Source: Oscillospiraceae bacterium (GTDB lineage Bacteria; Bacillota; Clostridia; Oscillospirales; Oscillospiraceae). From it: a stretch of 64,000 nt of DNA. The notes beneath the pieces were generated by a model. The model had not been told where the DNA came from. It worked only from the letters and a program-made list of their open reading frames with translations, and made no database searches. A program made the translations under genes and the position numbers. Shown in pieces: positions 54,720-63,248 of this stretch. Location: positions 1 through 64,000 of the forward strand of contig CADBWQ010000008.1 in assembly GCA_902798545.1 (NCBI GenBank), in the 5' to 3' direction. Positions within the stretch are counted from its first letter, which is position 1; every line of letters starts with the position of its first letter.

Positions 54720-55579
54720 GTCTTTTTTTGGAAGGTTACCGGGATCTGCAGACGGAGGAACATATTGCGCTGTCGGGTGTCAAAAATGTTAAACTCCGTC
54801 AGCTCTTCACAGATATAGTCTCCCGCAATCGTATAGCCGTTTTCCCGGCAGTATTTTAGCAGTTCCTTCGCGCATTTGATTTCATCATCGAAGTTGTCCA
54901 GATAGATGCAGGCGTACATGCCGCTGTCGAGGATACGAATATTATTTCCGTATTCCTGCAGCTGCCGGTCGCCGAAAATGAACACCTGATCCGGTATAAA
55001 CCGTTCCTCTTCAAAGTCCTGCTGCGTGACGGAGGTTCCCAGACTGTAGGAGAGAATCTGAGGCAGATTTCTCTCAATCAGCTGTGTGCGGAGCTCCTGA
55101 ATGGTCTCTTCATATGCCACGATTCCCATCTCATAGAAATTGGACACGCAGGGGGCGAACAGAATGTACCGACGGTCAATGAATTCGAGAGAGATGGTAC
55201 CGCTTTCCGGGGATTTTCTGAACCGCTCGATGGACTGGATCGTTCGGTCGACGGCCTCGTGCATGGCTTTGAGTTCCCGCATCTGCTGGTGAATCTGGTT
55301 GTTCTTTTCGATCAGCTTCTCTTCAATCAGGGTAACATCCTCCCTCTGAAGCAGATCCTGAATATCCGACAGGCTCAATCCGAGTTCCCGCATATAACGG
55401 ATAAAATCCAGACGTGAAGTCTGCCGGATATCGTAATATCGGTATCCCGTCTCTGTATCGATATAGCTCGGTCTGAGAAGTCCCATCTCATCATACAGTC
55501 GCAGCGTGGCAATGGTTACCCGGTTGACTTTTGCCATTTTTCCTATTGAAAGCAGGCCTCTATTCTTCTCTGTTTTCAT
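54716..55579 (-). CDS. MerR-family regulator with BmrR/GyrI-like effector domain
   Basis: The 287-residue protein has a MerR winged helix (LSIGKMAKVNRVTIATLRLYDEMGLLRPSYIDTETGYRYY), a coiled-coil dimer helix (about residues 75-120, IEEKLIEKNNQIHQQMRELKAM), and a GyrI/BmrR-like C-terminal domain. That domain has MYACIYLDNFDDEIKCAKELLKYCRENGYTIAGDYICEEL, a small-molecule pocket. The second of two adjacent ATGs (55579) has the better spacing (7) from GGAGG; 55582 is the alternative. It likely activates the adjacent dehydrogenase gene and represses itself. Confidence 0.9.
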   Translation of the reverse strand: MKTEKNRGLLSIGKMAKVNRVTIATLRLYDEMGLLRPSYIDTETGYRYYDIRQTSRLDFIRYMRELGLSLSDIQDLLQREDVTLIEEKLIEKNNQIHQQMRELKAMHEAVDRTIQSIERFRKSPESGTISLEFIDRRYILFAPCVSNFYEMGIVAYEETIQELRTQLIERNLPQILSYSLGTSVTQQDFEEERFIPDQVFIFGDRQLQEYGNNIRILDSGMYACIYLDNFDDEIKCAKELLKYCRENGYTIAGDYICEELTEFNIFDTRQRNMFLRLQIPVTFQKKT

Positions 55580-55592
55580 CATCACACCTCCG

Positions 55593-55630
55593 CAAACTCT
55601 GCTGTTGGATGAGAGTTTGATATGATTATA
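55593..55630 (-). promoter_or_regulatory. Autoregulatory promoter and operator of the MerR-family gene
   Basis: On the minus strand a perfect TATAAT (55625-55630) is followed by a perfect 8-bp inverted repeat, CAAACTCT/AGAGTTTG (55593-55600 and 55612-55619). It lies over the transcription start region, which suggests repression. The element shares 15 identical bases with the operator at 54702-54716. Confidence 0.75.
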
Positions 55631-55687
55631 ACACAAATTTCCGGAAAAGAAACTGCCTGAAAATCCCGGAGACAATCGAACGGAGAC

Positions 55688-55734
55688 AAAAACCGGCCGG
55701 AGACGGAACCATGATGGAGTCTGTCTCCGGCCGG
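55688..55734 (-). terminator. Terminator after the methionine gamma-lyase gene
   Basis: A perfect 12-bp stem (55693-55704 with 55723-55734), read on the minus strand, is followed by TTTTTGT. Confidence 0.85.
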
Positions 55735-55758
55735 AGCTTTATATGCGTTTTCTTTCAA

Positions 55759-56952
55759 TCAGATCTTGTCAAAAGCCTGCTGCAGATCGCTGATGATGTC
55801 CTCGGGGTTCTCCAGACCGACGGAGAAACGGATCAGACCGGCCGGGATTCCGGCGGCTTCCAGTTCTTCTTCCGTATAGGGGGAGTGGGTCATGGAGGCA
55901 GGATGCTCAATCAGCGTTTCGGTCGCGCCGAGGGATACTGCCAGCGTTGCGACCTTCACGTTGTCAGCGACGATGGCGGCGTTTTTACGGCCGCCCTTGA
56001 CGATAAAACTGACCATACCGCCGTACATGCCATGCATCTGTTTTGCGGCGATGTCGTGGCCCTCATGATCCTCCAGGCCGGGGTAGAAGACTTTTTCGAC
56101 TTTGTCGTTGGTCCTGAGGTACTGTGCAACCTTCATGGCGTTCTCGCAGTGGCGCTGCATACGCAGTTCCAGGGTTTTCAGGCCGCGTGCGACGAGAAAG
56201 GCCTCATTGGCCGGCATAAAAGCGCCGGTCATGTCCTTGATACCGACCAGTCGGATCTGGTTGATGGTCTCCGTATCGCTGACGACAAAACCCGCCAGCA
56301 GATCGCCGTGCCCGTTGATGTACTTGGTAGCGGAGTGAACAACAATATCCGCCCCCAGCTCCAGCGGGCGCTGGATGTAGGGAGAGCAGAAGGTGTTGTC
56401 GCAGATGACCTTGATCGCGGGATTGAATTCATGGGCAATCTTCGCGGTCTTCTCGATGTCGGTGATCTTGAGGTTCGGGTTGGCCGGCGTCTCCAGATAG
56501 ACGATTCTGGTCCTGTCATTCAGGGCGGCACGGAGCTCTTCCTCATTGGTCATCTCAATGAAGTGGACCTTCACGCCGAATCGGCTCAGATGATGCTCAA
56601 AGAACTCAAACGTGCAGCCATAGAGCGTCTTATCCGCAACAATCTCTTCTCCGGCAGAGATATTCGTCCAGATCGTTGCCGTGATGGCGCCCATGCCGGA
56701 GACCGTCACGATGGCCGCTTCGCCACCTTCCAACTTTGCAAAGGTCTCCTCCAGCGCGGCGCAGGTTGGATTGCCGAGACGGGCGTAGATATAACCGGGC
56801 TCTTCCAGCGCAAAACGGGCTGCGCCCTGAGCCGTGGAATCAAAAATAAAGGTGGACGAGTTGTAGATCGGGGTGATGAGTGCACCGTTGGCGTCCTTCT
56901 GGGTGCTGCCGTGTATGGCTTTTGTCGTAAATCCGTACTCTTGCTTGTTCAT
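55759..56952 (-). CDS. Methionine gamma-lyase-like PLP enzyme
   Basis: The 397-residue Cys/Met-metabolism PLP enzyme has the PLP lysine in VVHSATKYINGHGD, ligand region CDNTFCSPYIQRPLELGAD, and the active-site LYGCTFEFFEHH. The Cys in LYGCTF is the residue that marks methionine gamma-lyases (Cys116 of the Pseudomonas enzyme) rather than cystathionine enzymes. It would split methionine to methanethiol, 2-oxobutyrate and ammonia. A strong promoter and a terminator frame it as a single-gene unit next to the Liv importer. Confidence 0.88.
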   Translation of the reverse strand: MNKQEYGFTTKAIHGSTQKDANGALITPIYNSSTFIFDSTAQGAARFALEEPGYIYARLGNPTCAALEETFAKLEGGEAAIVTVSGMGAITATIWTNISAGEEIVADKTLYGCTFEFFEHHLSRFGVKVHFIEMTNEEELRAALNDRTRIVYLETPANPNLKITDIEKTAKIAHEFNPAIKVICDNTFCSPYIQRPLELGADIVVHSATKYINGHGDLLAGFVVSDTETINQIRLVGIKDMTGAFMPANEAFLVARGLKTLELRMQRHCENAMKVAQYLRTNDKVEKVFYPGLEDHEGHDIAAKQMHGMYGGMVSFIVKGGRKNAAIVADNVKVATLAVSLGATETLIEHPASMTHSPYTEEELEAAGIPAGLIRFSVGLENPEDIISDLQQAFDKI

Positions 56953-57012
56953 ATCAGACCGTTCCTCCGTTTTCTGTCTCCCCGGCTGTAAGCCGTGGCT
57001 GAAAATCGCTTT

Positions 57013-57041
57013 ATTATATGCTTGAACTCTGTCGCTGTCAA
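57013..57041 (-). promoter_or_regulatory. Consensus promoter of the methionine gamma-lyase gene
   Basis: On the minus strand, TTGACA (57036-57041), 17 bases and TATAAT (57013-57018). Confidence 0.85.
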
Positions 57042-57086
57042 TCCGTGATCTGCCACACCAGCGTATTCCACCCTGACAGATACGGA

Positions 57087-57132
57087 AGACCCAGGCAAAA
57101 CAGGTTCTTGAGTTCCTGAATTGCCCGGGTCT
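57087..57132 (-). terminator. Stem-loop at the end of the Liv operon
   Basis: A 12-bp stem with one wobble (57087-57098 with 57121-57132) and an inner CAGG/CCTG stem. T-run weak on the minus strand. Confidence 0.5.
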
Positions 57133-57174
57133 TTCTCTGTCGTTTTTGCAGAGGCTGTTCTCTGCACTTTCGGT

Positions 57175-57885
57175 TTATTCGCCGAGGTAAGCAGCGCTGA
57201 GGGTATCGTCCGCCAGCAGTTCCTTGCCGGTGCCGTAGCGCACCACCAGACCGGTCTGCAGAATGTAGGCGTGATCGGAGATCTGCAGAGCCTTGTTCGC
57301 GTTCTGTTCAATCAGCAGGATGGAGATCCCCTCCTGGTTGAGCTCCTTGATAACCTCAAACATCTGCGATACGATCACTGGCGCAAGCCCCAGAGAAGGC
57401 TCATCGAACATCATGAGCTTGGGACGGGCCATGATGCCGCGGGCAATGGCCAGCATCTGCTGTTCACCGCCGGAGAGAAGACCGCCGTACTGGCGCTCAC
57501 GCTCCTTCAGGCGGGGGAACATCGCATATACCCTCTCAAAGTCCTTCTTGACGCCGTCCATGTCCTTGCGGTTGCCGGCTCCGACGCGAAGATTCTCTTC
57601 CACGGTGAGCTTGGCAAAGATCTGGCGGGCTTCCGGGACCTGGACGAGGCCGGCTTCCACGATCTCATAGGGTTTATTGGAGATCGGCTTACCGTCAAAT
57701 TCAATGGTGCCCTCTGTGCGCTTCATGACCGCCGAGATGCACTTGAGCAGGGTGGACTTGCCGGCGCCGTTGGCGCCCAGGACGGAGACGATCTCCCCCT
57801 CTTCAACTTCGAGGGATACCCCGCGGAGGGCGTGAATACCGCCATATGCCGCCTTCAGATTTTCAATCTTTAACAGTGTGGCCAT
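57175..57885 (-). CDS. livF: Branched-chain-amino-acid-type ABC transporter ATPase
   Basis: The 236-residue ATPase has Walker A GANGAGKST, signature LLSGGEQQMLAIARGI and Walker B LMMFDEPSLGLAP. It is the last gene of a complete livK-H-M-G-F set; LivF-type proteins are about this length. Its start overlaps the livG stop by one base. Confidence 0.95.
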   Translation of the reverse strand: MATLLKIENLKAAYGGIHALRGVSLEVEEGEIVSVLGANGAGKSTLLKCISAVMKRTEGTIEFDGKPISNKPYEIVEAGLVQVPEARQIFAKLTVEENLRVGAGNRKDMDGVKKDFERVYAMFPRLKERERQYGGLLSGGEQQMLAIARGIMARPKLMMFDEPSLGLAPVIVSQMFEVIKELNQEGISILLIEQNANKALQISDHAYILQTGLVVRYGTGKELLADDTLSAAYLGE

Positions 57886-58751
57886 TATTCGTTCCCTCCC
57901 AAGTAGGCGCGGATGACTTCCGGATTGCTCTTGACCTCGGCGGGCGTGCCGACGGCGAGTGTCTTTCCGAAATTCAGCACCGTGCAGTAGTCACAGAGAT
58001 TACTGACAACGTCCATATGGTGTTCGATCATCAGAATCGTGATTTTGAAGTGATCGCGAATCTCTCTGACGAAATCGACCAGCTCCAGGGATTCGTCCGC
58101 GTTCATACCAGCCGCCGGTTCGTCCAGAAGCAGCAGCTTCGGATCCAGCGCCATGGCACGGGCGATCTCCAGCTTGCGCTGGTGGCCGTAAGGCAGAGAG
58201 TTTGCGCGCTCATTGGCCTTGTCCTGCAGACCGACAATCTCCAACAGGTTCATGGCTTTGTCGTTGAGCAGCTTTTCCCGTTTCTTGAACCTATCACTGT
58301 GGAAGATGGCCTGGGGCAGGTTATAGGTCGCATCCATGCCGCTGGCGATGACCACGTTTTCCAGTACCGAGAGGTTGGAGAACAGGCGGATGTTCTGGAA
58401 GGTACGGCCGATGCCCAGCTGGGCCACCCGGTGCGGGGAAGAGCCGGTGATGTCTTCGCCCATGAAGATGATCTTGCCGGAGTCGGGGGCGTAAATACCG
58501 GTGATGTTATTGAAGATGGTGGTCTTGCCGGCACCGTTGGGGCCGATCAGACCGTGAATCTGGCCCTGCTCGATCTTGACGGAAAAGTTGTCGATGGCGT
58601 GGACGCCGCCGAAATGCTTCTCCACATGCTGCATCTCCAGCACCGGGTTCTTGCTTTCCAGCGCGTGGACCTTGGCTTCCAGATAATCGATCTTGCCTTC
58701 CAGCTCCGAAATCTTTTCTTCCATCGAGAGGTTATGGATTACATCACTCAT
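57885..58751 (-). CDS. livG: Branched-chain-amino-acid-type ABC ATPase with N-terminal coiled coil
   Basis: The 288-residue ATPase has Walker A GPNGAGKTT, SLPYGHQRKLEIARAM, Walker B LLLLDEPAAGMNADE and the LivG-type C-terminus. About 38 extra residues precede the ABC domain. They contain three consecutive heptads of the form IxxLExK (ISELEGK, IDYLEAK, VHALESK), a clear coiled-coil pattern not found in ordinary LivG. It lies immediately downstream of livM with no gap. Confidence 0.94.
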   Translation of the reverse strand: MSDVIHNLSMEEKISELEGKIDYLEAKVHALESKNPVLEMQHVEKHFGGVHAIDNFSVKIEQGQIHGLIGPNGAGKTTIFNNITGIYAPDSGKIIFMGEDITGSSPHRVAQLGIGRTFQNIRLFSNLSVLENVVIASGMDATYNLPQAIFHSDRFKKREKLLNDKAMNLLEIVGLQDKANERANSLPYGHQRKLEIARAMALDPKLLLLDEPAAGMNADESLELVDFVREIRDHFKITILMIEHHMDVVSNLCDYCTVLNFGKTLAVGTPAEVKSNPEVIRAYLGGNE

Positions 58752-59681
58752 TTATGCCGCCTCCTTTCCGGTCTTTGCCTTACCGCCCTTCAGGCGGTTG
58801 ATCAGGCGCTTGAGAGAGAATTCCTTATAACCATAGAGGCCGTTTGGACGGAACATGATGATGAGGACCACCGCAAAGCCGTAGATGAGCATACGATAGT
58901 TGGACAGAGAACGGAACACCTCCGGCAGGAGCGTGACCAAAAGTGCACCCAATACGGAACCAGTCAGAGAGCCGAGGCCGCCGATAACCGTGGTGGTGAT
59001 GAGCTCAATGCTCTTATTTAGCGCGAAGTTCGTCGGCACGACATACATCATGTATCCCGCGAACAGGGCCCCCGCCCACCCGGCATAGACAGCAGAGAAG
59101 GTGAAGCTCAGCCTCTTGTAACGGAAGGCATTGATGCCGACCGCTTCAGCCGCGACTTCATTCTCACGGATGGAGGTGAGATTCCGGCCGTACTTGGAGT
59201 GGATGAAGCGCCAGGCGATGAAGAAGGCCAGGATGGCGCAGATGACGCTGAAGAGCATGCTGGAGTAATTGGGAATGCCGGGGAAGCCGGCAGATCCGCC
59301 GGAGAACTTCTTGAAGTAGTTCAGCAGGACGCGGACACACTCACCAAAGCCCAGGCAGGTGATGAGGAAGTAGTCACCCTTGAGCTTGAGCGTCAGTGAG
59401 CCCAGCAGGAAGGCTACAAAGCCTGCCAGCGCCGCGCCGATCACCATGGCGATCAGGAAGTTGAAGTTATGACGCACGATCAGGATGGCCGCACAATAGG
59501 CGCCGATGGCCATGAAGCCGGCGTTACCGAAGGAGAAGAGCCGGGTGAAACCGGTCAGAACCGCCATGCCGAGGATGGCGATGACGTTAATGCACACCAG
59601 GACGACAACACCCTGAATATAGGGATTGATGTGCAGGAAGCCGCAGACGGCGTTGTTGATGCTGTTGAAAACTTCTATCAT
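58752..59681 (-). CDS. livM: Branched-chain-amino-acid-type ABC permease LivM
   Basis: The 309-residue permease has FSFGNAGFMAIGAYCAAILI, SIRENEVAAEAVGINAFRYKRL (the LivM loop) and TTTVIGGLGSLTGSVLGALLVTLLPE. About nine membrane segments are visible. It is adjacent to livH and livG. Confidence 0.94.
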   Translation of the reverse strand: MIEVFNSINNAVCGFLHINPYIQGVVVLVCINVIAILGMAVLTGFTRLFSFGNAGFMAIGAYCAAILIVRHNFNFLIAMVIGAALAGFVAFLLGSLTLKLKGDYFLITCLGFGECVRVLLNYFKKFSGGSAGFPGIPNYSSMLFSVICAILAFFIAWRFIHSKYGRNLTSIRENEVAAEAVGINAFRYKRLSFTFSAVYAGWAGALFAGYMMYVVPTNFALNKSIELITTTVIGGLGSLTGSVLGALLVTLLPEVFRSLSNYRMLIYGFAVVLIIMFRPNGLYGYKEFSLKRLINRLKGGKAKTGKEAA

Positions 59682-59696
59682 AATTCAACGCCTCCT

Positions 59697-60569
59697 TTAT
59701 GCCTTGTCCTGGACGTCGACACCGAACAGACCGCTCGGCTTGACGAGGAGAAGCACAATCAGCAGCGCGAAGGAGAAGAAGTCACGCAGGCTTGAGCTGA
59801 TGTAGCCGGAGACAAAGGTCTCCAGAACACCGAGCAGCAGTGAGCCGACGATTGCACCGGGGACACTGCCGAGGCCGCCGACGACGGATGCGACGAAGGC
59901 CTTCAGACCGATGTTGCCCATGGTCGGGAAGACGTTGTACTTCATGCCGTAGAGGATGCCGGCAACACCGGCCAGGGATCCTGCCAGCAGGAAGACAGAT
60001 GCAATGGAGCGGTCGACACGGACGCCGAGCACGCGTGCCGCATTGGCGTTACAGGCGATGGCGCGTACATTCAGGCCGAACTTGGTCTTGTTGATGAGGT
60101 AGATCAGGAAGACCAGAATCACCGCCGTGAGTACCAGACTGATCAGGTCCAGCACGCCGAGATAGGCACCGGCGATCTCGATGGTCGAAACCGGGAGCTT
60201 GAACTTGAAGGAACGGTACTGGCCGGTAAAGACCAGGTTGGCAACCTGCTGGAAAATGGTGGACAGGCCCATGGCGCCGATCATCAGAAACATGTTGGGG
60301 GCGCCAGTGCTGCGGATGTGACGGTAGACGAGCTTCTCACAGAGGAAGCTGATGAGTGCGCCGCCGCAAACGCCCAGCAGCGCCGCCAGCATGAAAGGCA
60401 GGCCGACCATGTTGGCAAACACAATCGCGAAATAAGCACCGAGCATGGCAAACTCACCATGTGCCCAGTTGGAGAAGTCCAGCAAGCTGTAGATCAGGGA
60501 ATAACCGGTCGCCAGCAGCGCATAGATGCCGCCAATGGAGATTCCCGTAATAAGCTGTTGCAAGAACAT
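59697..60569 (-). CDS. livH: Branched-chain-amino-acid-type ABC permease LivH
   Basis: The 290-residue permease has GGIYALLATGYSLIYSLLDFSNWAHGEFAMLGAYFAI and RAIACNANAARVLGVRVDRSIA, LivH landmarks, and KAFVASVVGGLGSVPGAIVGSLLLG at the C-terminal end. It is separated from livK by a hairpin. Confidence 0.94.
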   Translation of the reverse strand: MFLQQLITGISIGGIYALLATGYSLIYSLLDFSNWAHGEFAMLGAYFAIVFANMVGLPFMLAALLGVCGGALISFLCEKLVYRHIRSTGAPNMFLMIGAMGLSTIFQQVANLVFTGQYRSFKFKLPVSTIEIAGAYLGVLDLISLVLTAVILVFLIYLINKTKFGLNVRAIACNANAARVLGVRVDRSIASVFLLAGSLAGVAGILYGMKYNVFPTMGNIGLKAFVASVVGGLGSVPGAIVGSLLLGVLETFVSGYISSSLRDFFSFALLIVLLLVKPSGLFGVDVQDKA

Positions 60570-60602
60570 AAGGCTTTCTCTCCTATTTATCCTTTAATCT
60601 AA

Positions 60603-60633
60603 AAGAGGGGGAGGAGCAAGTCCTCCCCCTCTT
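60603..60633 (-). terminator. Hairpin between livK and livH
   Basis: A perfect 13-bp stem (60603-60615 with 60621-60633) with a 5-base loop is followed on the minus strand by TTAGATT. Likely partial terminator favouring livK mRNA. Confidence 0.7.
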
Positions 60634-60659
60634 GCGGGAATCAATATGGTACTTGAAAA

Positions 60660-61835
60660 TCAGTCGACAACCGCTTCGACGGTCTTCACAGGCAGTTTCA
60701 CGTGGGCGCCGTCTTCCGTGGTAGAGAACTCGAAGACTTCGCAGGCCATTACCGGGTTGTGGGTCTCGGCGTTCATGACCAGCTGACCGATCAGGCCTTC
60801 ATAGACTTCGGTAGCCTCAAGGGCATCGCGGATGGCAGTCGGGTCGGCAGAGCCGGCACGGGTGATGGCATCGGCAATCCAATACACGCCGTCACGTCCG
60901 AAGAGGCACTCGGTCTCCTTGGTTCCGCCGTATTTCTCGACGATCTTGTCGGCGAAGTCATTGGCTTCCGGCATGGCAAAGCCGATACGGCTGACAAACT
61001 GGCAGCCGTCGAGGGCGCCCTGGGCTTCCTCAGCAAGCTGGTCGGAGTCCCAGCCGTCATGGCCCATCAGCATGCACTGGATGTCCATTTCGCGGGCCTG
61101 CTTGGCAAAGGTGGCATTCATGGCATAGTCGTTCATCACGACAAAGATGATGTCCGGATTGGCTTTCTTGATCTTGGCCAGCTGGGCACGGAACTCTCTG
61201 TCACCGGCCTGGCACTGCTCTTTGGCAACGAACTCACCGCCGTTGGCAACATAGGCTTCTTCAATGAACTGGCCGACAGCTTCGGAGTTGGTGTCGCCGT
61301 TGATGGTGAACAGAGCGCCCTTCATGAGGCCCAGATCCTTGGTAGCATAGGTGCCGACCACGGTGCCGATGTAGGCATCCAGGAAGCACATGCGGAAGGA
61401 GTAGGGATGCAGATTGCCCTGCTCGTCGATGGTGACAAGCTCGTTGGAAGCGGCGGTGCCGATGATGGGAACCTTCAGCTCATCTGCAACAGATGCCATG
61501 GGGATGTTGCAGGAGGAGAAGTTGGTGCCAATCTCAGCGACGATGCCGTTATCGGTGATGAGCTTACGCAAGGCGTTGACAGAGTCGGCGGAGTCGCCCT
61601 TGCCGTCCATCGGGACGAGCTCAAGCATCTTGCCATCCAGAACGCCGCCGGCGGCGTTGATCTCTTCAATGGCCTCCAGAGCGCCGAACTTACCTGCGTT
61701 GCCCCAGAGAGCGGTGGACTGGGAAAGGTCTCCGATGTAGCCGATCTTGATGGTATCGTCCGCGGCACTGGCAGCGGGCACTGCGAGGGCAACGATCAGA
61801 ACGATCATCAGAACCAGGGACAATGCTTTTTTCAT
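60660..61835 (-). CDS. livK: Branched-chain-amino-acid-type binding protein LivK
   Basis: The 391-residue precursor has a signal peptide (…PAASAADD) and the LivJ/LivK fold: IKIGYIGDLSQSTALWGNAGKFGALEAIEEINAAGGVLDGK, a C-rich NFSSCNIPMASVADELKVPIIGTAASNEL segment, and ALFTINGDTNSEAVGQFI. Ligands of such proteins range from leucine to other neutral or aromatic amino acids and cannot be told here. GGAGG precedes ATG. Its promoter region carries a candidate DeoR operator. No lipobox cysteine. Confidence 0.93.
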   Translation of the reverse strand: MKKALSLVLMIVLIVALAVPAASAADDTIKIGYIGDLSQSTALWGNAGKFGALEAIEEINAAGGVLDGKMLELVPMDGKGDSADSVNALRKLITDNGIVAEIGTNFSSCNIPMASVADELKVPIIGTAASNELVTIDEQGNLHPYSFRMCFLDAYIGTVVGTYATKDLGLMKGALFTINGDTNSEAVGQFIEEAYVANGGEFVAKEQCQAGDREFRAQLAKIKKANPDIIFVVMNDYAMNATFAKQAREMDIQCMLMGHDGWDSDQLAEEAQGALDGCQFVSRIGFAMPEANDFADKIVEKYGGTKETECLFGRDGVYWIADAITRAGSADPTAIRDALEATEVYEGLIGQLVMNAETHNPVMACEVFEFSTTEDGAHVKLPVKTVEAVVD

Positions 61836-61898
61836 TTTGTTGTTTTCCTCCTTTGTTTTTCAGAAATATCTGCTCAGCAAATACATGCTTGTAGGTAT

Positions 61899-61956
61899 AG
61901 TTTAAAAAAAATCGGTCATTTTGTCAAGACCGATTTTGTTAGTTTTTGACCGATTT
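61899..61956 (-). promoter_or_regulatory. livK promoter with GACCGATTT operator repeats
   Basis: On the minus strand, -35 TTGACA (61922-61927) is 17 bases from TAAACT (61899-61904). A perfect 10-bp inverted repeat AAAATCGGTC/GACCGATTTT (61908-61917, 61928-61937) overlaps the -35 box and spacer, and a further GACCGATTT copy lies at 61948-61956, 20 bases on. The overlap suggests repression by the DeoR-family product. Confidence 0.68.
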
Positions 61957-62159
61957 CGTTGATGTTATTTTGGGCTAATTGATTGCAAAAATCAGTCTTT
62001 TCAATGAATTTCTTTGATTTATTGAACTATTTGTTGTTTTTTGCTTTTTTGGTTTTTTGTGTCTTTTCGATAGTTCCTTTTGAAAATTGTCGCAGTGCAT
62101 AAAAATAAGCACTATATTTTGTGCAATTTTCATATATGTCTCTTTGTCTGCAAACAATC

Positions 62160-62190
62160 AGCGCAGAGGCCCTGTGGATTCCTCTGCGCT
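62160..62190 (-). terminator. Terminator of the DeoR-family gene
   Basis: A perfect 10-bp stem (62160-62169 with 62181-62190) lies 22 bases past the stop. T-run moderate on the minus strand. Confidence 0.6.
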
Positions 62191-62212
62191 TTCGTGCTGT
62201 TTCCGGATGCTT

Positions 62213-62986
62213 TCATTCCTGCGCATACAGGATTTTAATCTTTCTCCTTTCCGCAAAAGCGGCGAAGTCTTCCGGGAGCCGCTGATCCGTGATGATTGTA
62301 TTCACGTTTTCAAGGCCGTCAAAAAGATGATTCGCAGTCCCTTCGAACTTTGTGTGATCCGCCACAATAATCTTTGTCTGCGCGCTCTTGAGCATCTGTC
62401 TGCGGACATTGGCCTCGCTGATGTGGTTATCGGAGAGGCCGAATTCCACACTCACTTTTGGGCAGCTGATGAAGGCTTTGTCGGCATAATAGTGCCGCAG
62501 TGCCTCTACCGTGTTTGGGTCGGCAAAGGAAGATGTTCTGCGTCGGAAGACTCCGCCGATCCCCACGACGCTGATATTGGTGTTAGCCTCACTGAACAGA
62601 TTACAGATGGCGAGGGAGTTGGTGATAAGCGTTACGTTCATCTGCCGGGTAAGGATTGCCTCTGCAATGGCGAGACAGGTGGTGGAAGAATCCAGCATGA
62701 CCATATCATTTTCCTGAATTTCCCGGATGGCAACATCCGCCATACGCTCCTTGGTGTGCTGCATATAGGACTTGCGCAGTTCGATGGGATAGCCCTTGTC
62801 GTATTTTTCAACCAAATAGGCGCCCCCGTGGGTACGGACCAGCTTCCCTGCCGATTCCATCTCTCTGAGGTCGCGCCGGATGGTCTCTTCGCTGCAGTCC
62901 AGCGCTTCACTCAGGCTGGGAACCAGGACAAACCCGGCTTTCCGGATTTCCTGATCAATCAGGTTTTGTCGTTCGATTTTCAGCAT
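62213..62986 (-). CDS. DeoR/GlpR-family transcriptional regulator
   Basis: The 257-residue protein has the DeoR helix-turn-helix (SLSEALDCSEETIRRDLREMESAGKLVRTHGGAYL) and the sugar-phosphate-binding domain (MLDSSTTCLAIAEAIL, LITNSLAICNLF, IGGVFRRRTSSFADP, SEANVRRQMLKSAQTKIIVADHTKF). DeoR proteins usually repress and are relieved by a phosphorylated sugar. It is divergent from 5-methylthioribose kinase, and GACCGATTT motifs occur both there and at livK, making it the likely regulator of both. Its effector may be a methylthioribose phosphate; that is inference. Confidence 0.92.
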   Translation of the reverse strand: MLKIERQNLIDQEIRKAGFVLVPSLSEALDCSEETIRRDLREMESAGKLVRTHGGAYLVEKYDKGYPIELRKSYMQHTKERMADVAIREIQENDMVMLDSSTTCLAIAEAILTRQMNVTLITNSLAICNLFSEANTNISVVGIGGVFRRRTSSFADPNTVEALRHYYADKAFISCPKVSVEFGLSDNHISEANVRRQMLKSAQTKIIVADHTKFEGTANHLFDGLENVNTIITDQRLPEDFAAFAERRKIKILYAQE

Positions 62987-63073
62987 GATTCTCTCTCCTG
63001 ACAGTCACAAAAGCAATGTGCGCCTTATTTGGAGTCTGTTTTTGAATTCAGATCCGTTTTCTGTATTAATTTT

Positions 63074-63103
63074 ATTATACAACACGGTTTGACGTGCCGT
63101 CAA
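63074..63103 (-). promoter_or_regulatory. Promoter of the DeoR-family gene
   Basis: On the minus strand, TTGACG (63098-63103), 18 bases and TATAAT (63074-63079). A short palindrome TTGACG/CGTCAA overlaps the -35 box. Confidence 0.65.
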
Positions 63104-63158
63104 TTTTTACTTTCCTTTTTCTGTTTTCAGTTTGTGTGCCTGTTTTTTTTGGTTGCTG

Positions 63159-63208
63159 TTGACTTTTGACCGTTTCTGGTGTAAAGTTTGATTATAAGCG
63201 ACCGATTT
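63159..63208 (+). promoter_or_regulatory. Promoter and operator of 5-methylthioribose kinase
   Basis: TTGACT (63159-63164), 17 bases and TAAAGT (63182-63187). A GACCGATTT copy lies at 63200-63208 just past the start point and a partial copy, GACCGTTT, at 63168-63175. Confidence 0.55.
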
Positions 63209-63248
63209 AAAGCAACTGTCATTGGACTGCAGATGTCAGGAGGCTTCC

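Larger units (their letters stand above)
61836..62212. other. AT-rich intergenic region between livK and the DeoR gene
   Basis: About 377 bases without a supported gene. It holds the livK promoter and operator (61899-61956), an AT-rich stretch with T-runs (about 61960-62160), and the terminator of the DeoR-family gene (62160-62190). A 60-codon Lys-rich frame lies here on the minus strand but has no ribosome site. Confidence 0.7.

Noticed and set aside
61975..62157. 60-codon Lys-rich minus-strand frame in the AT-rich intergenic region
   Set aside because: No ribosome site, low-complexity composition and position across T-runs; likely chance.
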